Shown in pieces: positions 29,961-37,703 of a stretch of 64,000 nt of DNA (within the stretch, counting starts at the first letter, position 1; each line of letters starts with the position of its first letter). The stretch covers positions 304,770 to 368,769 of the forward strand of contig SCRT01000007.1 of the NCBI GenBank assembly GCA_004298465.1. The letters are read 5' to 3'. The stretch comes from Nevskiaceae bacterium (GTDB lineage: Bacteria; Pseudomonadota; Gammaproteobacteria; Nevskiales; Nevskiaceae). The notes beneath the pieces are model-generated. The model was not told the DNA's origin. It did not search any database and was given only the letters and a program-made list of their open reading frames with translations. The translations under genes and the position numbers were made by a program.

Positions 29961-32797
29961 CGCTGCCCCGCCGCCTGCCCATCGTCATCGGCATCTGCGC
30001 CACTTTTGCGCTGGCCGGCTGTGCCACCCCCGACGTCGTGCGCAATGCCGCGCCCCCCATTGGCAAGACCATCGGCGGGCAGAGCGCTCCGGACGCCAAG
30101 GCGCTGCCGATCGAGATCTCCAAGCCCGTCGCCGCCGACCGCGAGAAGGCCATCGCGAATTATCAGGCGCTGCTCAAGCTCAACCCCGACAAGGCCGTCC
30201 ACGACGAGGCTGTGCGCCGTATCGCCGACCTGCAGGTCGAGATCGAGGACCTGAAAGGCAACCCTGAAAGCGGCCAGGCCACGCTCGCGGATTCCATATC
30301 CCGATACCGGCACCTGCTCGCGAAGAATCCCGACGCGGTCGGCAACGACCGGTTGTTCTACCAGCTGGCCCGCGCCTACGACAACAGCGGCGACTGGAAG
30401 AACGCCATTGCGACGCTCGACGTCCTCGAGGTGCGGTACCCGAACTCCGACCTGATGGGCGATGCGCACTTCCGCAATGCGGAACTTCTGTACCGCCACG
30501 ACCAGTTCAAGAAAGCTGCCGAGCAGTACCACATCGTCATGGACCTCGGGCGCGATACGCCGCTGTACGCGACGGCGCAGTACAAGTACGGCTGGTCGCT
30601 GTACAAGCAGCAACACTACGACGACGCCATCGCCGTATTCTTCAACATCCTTGATCACGACCTGCCGAAAGACGCTTCCGCCGATCCGGACAAGGCGCTG
30701 GAAAACGTCGAAAAAGACAAGTACGACATCGCCAAGGATGCGTTGCGCGTCACGAGCTTGGCGTTCACCGCCCTCGGCGGTGGCCCAGCCGTCAACACCT
30801 ATTACAAAAAACACGGTGAGCCGCGCTTCTACGAGCTGGTCTACAACGCGCTGGGCGCGATGATGCTCGACCAGCAACGCTACACCGATGCGGCCAAGGC
30901 TTACCGGGCGTTCATCGACGGCCACCCGAAGCACGCGGATGCACCGCGCTTCCAGGACAAGGTCATCGCGACCTACAAGGCCGCCGGCTTCAACGACAAG
31001 GTGTTGGCCGCCACGGAACGTTACGCCGACGACTACGCACCGGACAGTGCCTACTGGGGGGACAAGGCGCCGACGAAAGAAGCCATGGAGCATCTGCACG
31101 GCGACTTCGTCGAGATCGGCCGCCATTACCAGGCGAAGGCGGAACAGGAAAAGACCGCGCCATCCGCGACGCGCGACGCGGACTACGCCACCGCCGCACA
31201 TTGGTACCAGCGCTTCCAGAATTTCTTCCCGGTCGATGCCGGCGCCGCACCCACCAGCCTGCTGCTCGGCGACGCGCTGTTCGACGGCGACCAGACGCGC
31301 GATGCCGCGTGGGTATACGAAAAGACCGCTTACGCCTACCCCGGCTATGCCAAGGCGCCCGATGCCGCCCTCGCCGCCGTGCAGGCATGGCAAAAACTTG
31401 CCAAGACCGCACCCGAGGCGCAGCGCGAGGACGCGCTGTCCATGTCCATCCGCTCCAGCAAGAAGCTGGCGCTGGTATTCCCGCAGCATCCGAAGCGCGA
31501 CGAGGTGCTGGCCCAGGCCAGCGTTGACCTGCTCACCCTCAAGCGCTTCGACGAGGCGACGCGGGTCGCAACCGAAGTACTGAAAGCCCAGCCGCCCGCG
31601 CCCCCGGCACTGCAACGCACCACGCTCGGCGTGGTCGGTGATGCACGCTTCGCGCAGTCCAATTACCCGGATGCAGAACACGCCTATACGAAGCTGCTGG
31701 CCCTGGCACCGGCCGGGGACAAGGAACACCCACACGTCGTCTCGCAGCTCGCACTGTCGATTTACCGCCAGGGCGAAGCCCAGCAGAAACTCGGCAACTG
31801 GCGCGTCGCGGCCGAGAATTACCTGCGCGTCGGCAAGGTCGTGCCGGAGGCGGAACTGCATCCGACTGCCGACTACAACGCCGCCGCCGCGTTCATCCAG
31901 CTCAAGGACTGGCCGCGCGCTGAGCAGACGCTGGAATCCTTCCGCCAGCAGTTCCCCGACAACAAGCTGATTCCCGACGTCGACAAGAAACTTGCAGTCA
32001 GCTATCAGACTGACGGCAAGCTGGCCCTGGCGGCAGCGGCTTACATGCGCATTTCACAGCGCACGACGGAATCCGTCGATACCCGCCGCGAAGCGGCCTG
32101 GCTGGCGGCACAGCTGTATGACCAGGCCCCAGATGCAGCGCACGCCGATACCGCCTACCAGAGTTACGTCAGCCAGTACCCGCTGCCGCTCGACCGCGCC
32201 ATGGACGCCCGTGCACGGCTGACAAAGCTGGCCCTGGCCCGCCATGACGAAGCCGCCTACGAACACTGGCTGGAGGAGATCATCTCCGCCGATGCCCGTG
32301 CCGGGGCAGCGCGCAACGAGAAGTCCCGCGTTCTCGCGTCCCACGCCAGCCTGATCCTGGCACGCAAGAGCGCCGAGCAGGAAAAGGCTATTGCATTGGC
32401 ACAGCCCCTCAAGGACAGCCTGACGCGCAAGACCGCGGCGATGCAGGCCACCGTACAGAAACTGCAGCGGACGCTTGGCTATGGCATTGCGGAAGACACG
32501 ACCGCAGCCACCTTCGAACTGGGCGCGCTGTACGAAGACTTCGCCAACGCCCTGATGCACTCGCAGCGTCCGGCCCTGGGCGGCGACGAACTCGCACAGT
32601 ACAACCTGCTGCTGCAGGAAAAGGCCGACCCGCTGTTCGACCAGGCGATCAAGGCGCACGAGGCGAATCTGGCGCACGTCGGACAGGGCGTCTACGACAA
32701 GTGGGTGGCGCAAAGCGTCGCCGCCCTTGCACGGCTTGCCCCGGGGCTCTACGCAAAGCACGAGAAATCGGAGGCGAGCTATGACCACCTGCATTGA
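29957..32797 (+). CDS. Giant TPR lipoprotein of the Agl/Glt-like cluster
   Basis: 946-residue predicted lipoprotein with lipobox ALAGC (Cys22). Nearly the whole mature chain is tetratricopeptide-like repeats: early units at about 70-215 (AIANYQALLKLNPDKAVHDEA, YQLARAYDNSGDWKNAIATL, AQYKYGWSLYKQQHYDDAIAVF), then further units to about 750, followed by longer helices. No catalytic motif is visible. It most resembles the large periplasmic TPR protein GltD/AgmU and other envelope scaffolds. The start overlaps the upstream stop (ATGA). Its size and repeat content suggest a scaffold spanning part of the periplasm; that is inference. Confidence 0.82.
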   Translation: MTLPRRLPIVIGICATFALAGCATPDVVRNAAPPIGKTIGGQSAPDAKALPIEISKPVAADREKAIANYQALLKLNPDKAVHDEAVRRIADLQVEIEDLKGNPESGQATLADSISRYRHLLAKNPDAVGNDRLFYQLARAYDNSGDWKNAIATLDVLEVRYPNSDLMGDAHFRNAELLYRHDQFKKAAEQYHIVMDLGRDTPLYATAQYKYGWSLYKQQHYDDAIAVFFNILDHDLPKDASADPDKALENVEKDKYDIAKDALRVTSLAFTALGGGPAVNTYYKKHGEPRFYELVYNALGAMMLDQQRYTDAAKAYRAFIDGHPKHADAPRFQDKVIATYKAAGFNDKVLAATERYADDYAPDSAYWGDKAPTKEAMEHLHGDFVEIGRHYQAKAEQEKTAPSATRDADYATAAHWYQRFQNFFPVDAGAAPTSLLLGDALFDGDQTRDAAWVYEKTAYAYPGYAKAPDAALAAVQAWQKLAKTAPEAQREDALSMSIRSSKKLALVFPQHPKRDEVLAQASVDLLTLKRFDEATRVATEVLKAQPPAPPALQRTTLGVVGDARFAQSNYPDAEHAYTKLLALAPAGDKEHPHVVSQLALSIYRQGEAQQKLGNWRVAAENYLRVGKVVPEAELHPTADYNAAAAFIQLKDWPRAEQTLESFRQQFPDNKLIPDVDKKLAVSYQTDGKLALAAAAYMRISQRTTESVDTRREAAWLAAQLYDQAPDAAHADTAYQSYVSQYPLPLDRAMDARARLTKLALARHDEAAYEHWLEEIISADARAGAARNEKSRVLASHASLILARKSAEQEKAIALAQPLKDSLTRKTAAMQATVQKLQRTLGYGIAEDTTAATFELGALYEDFANALMHSQRPALGGDELAQYNLLLQEKADPLFDQAIKAHEANLAHVGQGVYDKWVAQSVAALARLAPGLYAKHEKSEASYDHLH

Positions 32798-33446
32798 TCG
32801 GAGGGTTTCCCGCCTCGGCCCAGCGCGTCCGTCACAGGCGCTTGGCTTCGCCTGCGCGCTGCTGCTTGCCGCCTGCGCGTCCACGCCGCCGGCACACCAG
32901 GCCGGGGCACCCCAGCCCGCGCCCACCGCGCCGGCGTCCGCCGCCGTGCAACAGCAGTTCGACGCGGCGCTGAGCCTCATGAAGGAACATCAGGACCAGC
33001 AAGCCATCGCCGCATTTACCCAGCTGACGCACGACGCCCCGGACGCCAGCGGCCCGTTCACGAACCTCGGCATCCTGCACGCCCGCGCCAAGCAATGGGC
33101 GGACGCGCAACAGGCGTTTTCAGCAGCAGTGAAGCTTGCCCCTGGCAACGCCGTGGCCTGGAACTGGCTGGGCATCGCCGAGCGCAATCTCGGCCACTAC
33201 CCGCAGGCGGCCACCGCCTACGGCAAGGCACTTGCAGCCCGGCCGGATTACGCGGATGCGCACTTCAACCTCGCGGTTCTGTACGATACCGAACTGCACG
33301 ACGCCAAGCGCGCCATCAGCGAATACCAAGCCTACCAGCACACTTCCGGCAAAGACGAACCAATCGTGGCGGCATGGATCAAGGGTCTGCAGGCCGCACC
33401 CGCCGCCGCTGCAACGCCGCACACCACGATGATCGACACGCCATGA
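32781..33446 (+). CDS. Small TPR lipoprotein of the Agl/Glt-like cluster
   Basis: 221 residues with lipobox LLAAC (Cys32). An Ala/Pro-rich spacer (33-57) is followed by three to four TPR units (AAVQQQFDAALSLMKEHQDQ, FTNLGILHARAKQWADAQQAF, AWNWLGIAERNLGHYPQAA, AHFNLAVLYDTELHDAKRAI). GGAGG precedes the ATG at 32781, and the gene overlaps its upstream neighbour by 17 bp. The architecture fits GltE-type outer-membrane TPR lipoproteins, although TPR lipoproteins such as PilF are similar. The cluster context decides the call. Confidence 0.82.
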   Translation: MTTCIDRRVSRLGPARPSQALGFACALLLAACASTPPAHQAGAPQPAPTAPASAAVQQQFDAALSLMKEHQDQQAIAAFTQLTHDAPDASGPFTNLGILHARAKQWADAQQAFSAAVKLAPGNAVAWNWLGIAERNLGHYPQAATAYGKALAARPDYADAHFNLAVLYDTELHDAKRAISEYQAYQHTSGKDEPIVAAWIKGLQAAPAAAATPHTTMIDTP

Positions 33447-33832
33447 CGTTTCGTATCCACGCCCTCGCACTAGCCTGCGGCACGCTGGCCGCCGCCCTCT
33501 ACGCAACCGCGGCTATCGCCGCGCCTGCTGCACAGCAACCTGCCGCAAAGACCGAGCATCCCGGCACCACGATCATCAGCGGACAGGAATCGCCCATCGG
33601 GCTCTACATCACGCCGTGGAAGAATGCCTTCACGAAACAAGGCATGTACTCGCCGGCCAATCACCGCATGCAGATCGTGCCCGAGCCGGTCGACCCTGAC
33701 ACCTTCCACCTGCAGACGGTTTATTACGACACCATCCAGGCGTACCGTGCGCGACAACTCGACACCCCCGTCGGCCATAAACCCGCCACGACGACGCCCG
33801 CTGTTCCACCTCCTGCACCCCCTGCCCACTGA
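33443..33832 (+). CDS. Small exported protein of the Agl/Glt-like cluster
   Basis: 129 residues with a Sec signal (1-26, cleavage near AIA-A). The mature protein has a conserved-looking core, SGQESPIGLYITPWK, followed by a region ending PDTFHLQTVYYDTIQAY, and a Pro/Thr-rich tail. There is no lipobox or cysteine after the signal. Family not recognised. It overlaps the upstream gene by 4 bp and ends 50 bp before the channel gene, so it completes the envelope-protein half of the cluster. Confidence 0.72.
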   Translation: MTFRIHALALACGTLAAALYATAAIAAPAAQQPAAKTEHPGTTIISGQESPIGLYITPWKNAFTKQGMYSPANHRMQIVPEPVDPDTFHLQTVYYDTIQAYRARQLDTPVGHKPATTTPAVPPPAPPAH

Positions 33833-33882
33833 CGCCCGCAACGGCGCTGCCCATCCTCACCGGAAACACCCAGAGACTTTCC

Positions 33883-34518
33883 ATGAACCTTTTCAGCACC
33901 ATCGCCCACTTCTTCCAGAACGGCGGCATCTTCATGTATCCCATTCTGGTTCTGCTGATCCTGGGCCTCGCGATCATCATCGAACGTGCCTATTTCATCA
34001 CCCGCGCCCGGCGTGAAAACCGCATCCTGTGGGATCGCCTGGTGCCGCTCGTCAACCAAGGCGATTACGCTGCAGCCGAGCAGCTGGCGGCGGACTCCGA
34101 CACCGCCATCGGCCGCGTGCTGGGCGGGGGCATCGCCCGCGCCCGGGCGCCGGGCGCCACACGCGATTCGATCGAGACCGTCATGGACGAAAGCCTGATG
34201 GAGGTCACGCCGCAGCTGGAGCAGCGCACCCCCTTTCTCGCCGTGTTCGCCAACGTCGCCACCTTGATGGGCTTGCTGGGAACCATCGTCGGCCTGATCG
34301 AGGGTTTCGGGGCAGTCTCCACCATCGACGCCGCCCAGAAGGCTGACGACCTTTCCCACGCCGTGTCGGTAGCGCTGAACTGCACCGCCTTCGGCCTGCT
34401 CGTCGCCATTCCCTTCCTGCTGGTGCACGCCTGGCTGCAGTCGCGGACCGACAGCCTGATCGACAACATCGAGACCGCTGCGGTGAAATTCATGAACAGC
34501 CTCAGCCTGTCGCGCTGA
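33883..34518 (+). CDS. ExbB/TolQ/AglR-type proton-channel protein
   Basis: 211-residue inner-membrane protein of the MotA/TolQ/ExbB family. Three transmembrane helices are at about 17-39, 117-141 and 164-186, with the cytoplasmic loop between the first two. Helix 2 has GLLGTIVGLI and helix 3 has ALNCTAFGLLVAIP, giving the conserved pore threonines (Thr134 and Thr168). These proteins form a pentamer around two TolR/ExbD-type helices and pass protons to drive a periplasmic partner. It is the sole channel gene beside two ExbD-like genes, as in Myxococcus aglR-aglQ-aglS. It is distinct from a tol-pal operon, because no tolA, tolB or pal is present. Confidence 0.93.
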   Translation: MNLFSTIAHFFQNGGIFMYPILVLLILGLAIIIERAYFITRARRENRILWDRLVPLVNQGDYAAAEQLAADSDTAIGRVLGGGIARARAPGATRDSIETVMDESLMEVTPQLEQRTPFLAVFANVATLMGLLGTIVGLIEGFGAVSTIDAAQKADDLSHAVSVALNCTAFGLLVAIPFLLVHAWLQSRTDSLIDNIETAAVKFMNSLSLSR

Positions 34519-34543
34519 GCGCGCACGCAACGGAGCCGCAGCG

Positions 34544-35056
34544 ATGATGCAGGGTCTCTCCCGGCCGATGCGCCGTGCCCGCCGCCGGACCCGGAGCCGG
34601 CGCCAGGCGTGGATCAACATCGTCCCGATGGTGGACGTGTTGACCGTGCTGGTGTTCTTCCTGCTGATCAACTCCACCGGTGTGTCGATTCTTGAATTGC
34701 GCTTGCCGAGCGCCAGCGCCAGTCTCCAGCAACCGCCGCCCCACCAGCTTACGGTGACGCTGGAACCCAAGGCGCTGCTGGTCGCGGACGGCGGCACTGC
34801 ACTGGGTCAGATCAACCTGCTCGCAGACGGACACTACGACATCGACGCTCTGGGCAAGCTGATCATCGACCTCAAGCGCCGCATGCCGGAGGAAGACAAG
34901 ATCACGCTGCTGGTGGAGCCGGCAACTTCCTATCGCGCCCTGGTTGCCGTGATGGACACGGTCAAGGCCCAGCCTTCCCCCGACAGCCCGGCCACCCTTT
35001 CGCTGTTCCCCGCCATTTCACTGGGTGACGCCCCCGGAGCGGAGGCCAAGCCGTGA
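34544..35056 (+). CDS. ExbD/TolR/AglQ-type stator protein (first copy)
   Basis: 170-residue bitopic inner-membrane protein. An Arg-rich cytoplasmic leader (8-20) precedes one helix (about 24-44) with the proton-carrying Asp31 in NIVPMVDVLTVLVFFLL, equivalent to TolR Asp23. The periplasmic domain is the usual small alpha-beta fold (KLIIDLKRRMPEEDKITLLVEP, then YRALVAVMDTVK). It overlaps the second copy by 4 bp. Tandem ATGs at 34544 and 34547 are both possible starts. It is clearly diverged from the second copy, so the pair is probably heteromeric. Confidence 0.92.
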   Translation: MMQGLSRPMRRARRRTRSRRQAWINIVPMVDVLTVLVFFLLINSTGVSILELRLPSASASLQQPPPHQLTVTLEPKALLVADGGTALGQINLLADGHYDIDALGKLIIDLKRRMPEEDKITLLVEPATSYRALVAVMDTVKAQPSPDSPATLSLFPAISLGDAPGAEAKP

Positions 35057-35577
35057 AAAAACAGAGCCGCGTGCAAACCCGGCGCGCCATCAAGCGCGAG
35101 CTTCGCCGCGAGGCGAAGCGTGACATTGTGACGGTCAACATCGTGCCAATGGTGGACATGTTCACCGCGCTGGTGTTCTTCCTGCTGCTGATCACCACCT
35201 CGGTGGTGACCATGCGCAACCCGCGCTCGCTGACGCTGCCCAATTCGGTTTCCACCCAGCCGCCACTCGAAACCCCGGTCCTCACCATCACCCGCAACCA
35301 GGTGCTCCTGCAGGGCCAGCCGGTGATGACGCTGGACGCTGTCCAGCAGACTGCAGGCAACAACCTGCCCCCGCTGGCCACGGCGCTGCACGCCGTGCAG
35401 CTGCAGCAGCCGACCACACCCGAAGCCGACGGCACGGGTTCGCGCGGCAAGATCAACATCATGGCCGATGAGAGCACACCCTACGCACTGCTCAAGAAAG
35501 TGATGGCCACTTGCGGCGACCTCCGCTTCACCGACATCACCTTGTCCGTGAACCACGTTCCGAGGCACACATCGTGA
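35053..35577 (+). CDS. ExbD/TolR/AglS-type stator protein (second copy)
   Basis: 174-residue relative of the preceding protein. A basic leader is followed by a single helix with the conserved Asp35 in NIVPMVDMFTALVFFLLL. A longer periplasmic insert rich in Gln/Pro/Thr (about 110-130) is absent from the first copy; the C-terminal ALLKKVMATCGDLRF segment matches the ExbD fold. The start is GTG at 35053 overlapping the first copy by 4 bp, and the stop overlaps the next gene (GTGA). Two ExbD types with one ExbB is the AglRQS arrangement. Confidence 0.92.
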   Translation: MKKQSRVQTRRAIKRELRREAKRDIVTVNIVPMVDMFTALVFFLLLITTSVVTMRNPRSLTLPNSVSTQPPLETPVLTITRNQVLLQGQPVMTLDAVQQTAGNNLPPLATALHAVQLQQPTTPEADGTGSRGKINIMADESTPYALLKKVMATCGDLRFTDITLSVNHVPRHTS

Positions 35578-36596
35578 CGACGCTGGCGCCTCCACGACAC
35601 GCCATCCTGTGGGACTCCCTGCAGCTTGGCGAAGTGCAGGACCGGCGATTCCGTCGCATCCTGCTGAGCGTCGCCCTGCCCATCCTGGTACTGGCGCTGG
35701 TCGTCTCTTTCCTGCACCTGTCGAGCGCGCAGAAAGGCGGCGGCAACCCCATCGGCACCCCGGACAGCACAACCGTCCGGCTACTGCCCACGCCCCCGGC
35801 GCCGATTGCCCCGAAAGCGGAAGAACCGAAGCCGACCCCCAAGCCGGAGGAAAAGCCGCAGCCGGAACCGAAACCTGCGCCCAAACCCACGCCCGAACCC
35901 CGGCGTCGTGCCACTGCCCCGGTACCCCGGCCAGCGGCTCCGACACCCCCCAAGATCACGGCACGCGAACGCGCCCAGCGCGTGGCAAAGCAGAGTGGAC
36001 TCGACGCACTGGCAGCCCTCAGCGACACCAACATCGCCGCCGGGGCCGCCACCCGCCCCCTCGTCTCGGGACAGCTGACGACGCAGGGCAGCCGCCGTGA
36101 TTCAGGGTCCACGGCCCGGGCCTTCGAGCGCTCCGCTGGAGCCTCCGCTGACGCTGGCAGTGCCGGGGTCGGTTCTGCTCCGGTCACGCATGCCCAGAGT
36201 GGCACCGGTGTCGGACAGCGCCGCACGGCGACAGTCACGAGCGCCATCGGCTTCGGCCGCGACAAGTCACGTCCCGGCGACAACGGCAAGAATCTGAAGG
36301 CCGGCCGCACCCTGAGCGAAATCCAGCAGGTGTTCGACCGCAACAAGGCGGCTTTCTATGCGCTCTACAACGCCGCCCTGCGGCGCAACCCGAACGAGCA
36401 GGGCAAGATCGTGGTGAGCCTGACGATCGCCCCCAATGGCCGGGTCACGGATTGTCATGTCGTCTACAACAACATGGGTGACAAGACGCTCGAAGCCCAA
36501 GTCGTGGCGCGTGTGAAGATGCTCGACTTCGGGGCCAAAGCCGTTCCCGTATTCACTTACCCGAACTACCCGATCCACTTCGTACCACCTTCCTGA
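35574..36596 (+). CDS. TonB-like force transducer with AgmX/PglI-type C-terminal domain (GltG-like)
   Basis: 340-residue bitopic protein: a cytoplasmic N-terminus of about 28 residues, one transmembrane helix (about 29-48), a Pro/Lys/Glu linker (about 73-126, with [16 protein letters not shown] repeats as in TonB), a Gly/Ser/Ala-rich stretch, and a C-terminal domain from about 250 to 340. That domain ([30 protein letters not shown] with following V, L and P positions) is the TonB-like AgmX/PglI type found in Myxococcus GltG and GltJ. The start is GTG overlapping the upstream stop. There is no zinc-finger or GYF domain, so it is GltG-like rather than GltJ-like. It probably transmits channel energy across the periplasm. 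Confidence 0.85.
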   Translation: MTTLAPPRHAILWDSLQLGEVQDRRFRRILLSVALPILVLALVVSFLHLSSAQKGGGNPIGTPDSTTVRLLPTPPAPIAPKAEEPKPTPKPEEKPQPEPKPAPKPTPEPRRRATAPVPRPAAPTPPKITARERAQRVAKQSGLDALAALSDTNIAAGAATRPLVSGQLTTQGSRRDSGSTARAFERSAGASADAGSAGVGSAPVTHAQSGTGVGQRRTATVTSAIGFGRDKSRPGDNGKNLKAGRTLSEIQQVFDRNKAAFYALYNAALRRNPNEQGKIVVSLTIAPNGRVTDCHVVYNNMGDKTLEAQVVARVKMLDFGAKAVPVFTYPNYPIHFVPPS

Positions 36597-36606
36597 GGAG
36601 AGCAAG

Positions 36607-37398
36607 ATGGGTTTTCTGACCGGTAAACGCGCCCTTATCACCGGCGTGGCCAGTGGCCGTTCGATCGCTACCGGGATCGCCGAAGCCATGCACCGTGAAG
36701 GCGCAGAACTCGCTTTCACCTACCAGGGCGACAAGCTGAAAGGCCGGGTCGAGGAATTCGCCCATGAATGCAATTCCTCGATCGTGCTGCCCATGGACGT
36801 GACGCAGGATGGCGACATCGCCGCCGTCTTCGACACCCTCGGCAAACAGTGGGGGCAGCTCGACATCGTCGTGCACTCCATCGGATTTGCCCCGCGTGAA
36901 CTGCTGGCCGGCGGTTATCTGGAAACCGTGACGCGCGAAGGCTACAAGATCGCGCATGACATCAGCGCCTATTCCTTTGCCGCGCTCGGCAAGGCGGCAC
37001 GCCCCCTGATGCAGGACAAGGGCGGTGCACTGATGACCATGACTTACCTCGGCTCGCTGCGTGCGGTGCCCATGTACAACGTCATGGGCCCGGCAAAGGC
37101 CAGCCTGGAAGCGAACGTCCGCTACATGGCGGCCGAGCTCGGGCCGCAGAATATCCGCGTCAACGCCATTTCTGCAGGCCCGATCAAGACGCTTGCCGCT
37201 GCCGGTATCAAAGGCTTCCGCGGCATGCTGTCGCACGCTGAAAAGACTTCCGCCCTGCGCAGGAATGTCTCGACGGAAGAAGTCGGCAACGCCGCTGCGT
37301 TCCTGTGTTCTGACTTGGCATCCGGAATCACCGGTGAAACACTTTACGTCGATGCTGGGTTCAATATCATGGGCTTCACGATCGAAGCGGACAACTGA
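36607..37398 (+). CDS. fabI: Enoyl-[acyl-carrier-protein] reductase (NADH) FabI
   Basis: 263-residue short-chain reductase catalysing the last step of each fatty-acid elongation cycle. The active-site Tyr157-x6-Lys164 (YNVMGPAK) and upstream Tyr147 match E. coli FabI, as do [23 protein letters not shown] and the [13 protein letters not shown] substrate loop. The FabI-type length excludes FabV. GAGGAG lies seven bases before the ATG. It begins only 10 bp after the AgmX-domain gene, on the same strand, so it may be read from the cluster's transcript. Confidence 0.96.
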   Translation: MGFLTGKRALITGVASGRSIATGIAEAMHREGAELAFTYQGDKLKGRVEEFAHECNSSIVLPMDVTQDGDIAAVFDTLGKQWGQLDIVVHSIGFAPRELLAGGYLETVTREGYKIAHDISAYSFAALGKAARPLMQDKGGALMTMTYLGSLRAVPMYNVMGPAKASLEANVRYMAAELGPQNIRVNAISAGPIKTLAAAGIKGFRGMLSHAEKTSALRRNVSTEEVGNAAAFLCSDLASGITGETLYVDAGFNIMGFTIEADN

Positions 37399-37703
37399 TT
37401 GCTGCTGCCCGAGGATGGGTGAGTCTGGGCTGTCACGCTGAACGCTTGCACTTCACGCACGGGCCGGGCGGCAGGAATCGCAGTGTACGTGGGAGTACAT
37501 AAGGATTCCGAGTATCGCCATCTTCATTCTTGTGGATGATCCCGCTTGCGGGTGACTGCCTGCACGCGCGATATCCCTGAAAACGGCGTCAACGAGCAGC
37601 ACCCCTTGGCTGGGTGGGTGAGTCGCGTGCAGGCCACGCTCCTACGGACGCCCTCGCCCTGGATGTCGAGCGCTGCGCAGGTCACTGGTCACTCGGAGTT
37701 TCC
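37399..37703. other. Intergenic region between convergent fabI and ppiD
   Basis: 305 bp with no credible coding frame. It holds short imperfect inverted segments (for example CCCG-CTTG-CGGG near 37540) but no stem with a T-run, so a clean bidirectional terminator was not identified. No repeat family is recognisable. Confidence 0.5.

Noticed and set aside
29912..31861. 649-codon minus-strand frame opposite the giant TPR gene
   Set aside because: Shadow frame; the plus strand has the lipobox, TPR repeats and operon overlaps.
33883..35577. Ordinary tol-pal or TonB-ExbB-ExbD system
   Set aside because: No tolA, tolB, pal or TonB receptor is present, there are two ExbD types, and the transducer carries an AgmX/PglI-type rather than a TonB_C-type end.
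37399..37703. Possible repeat element or small RNA between fabI and ppiD
   Set aside because: Only short imperfect inverted segments were seen; nothing matches a known repeat or RNA family.
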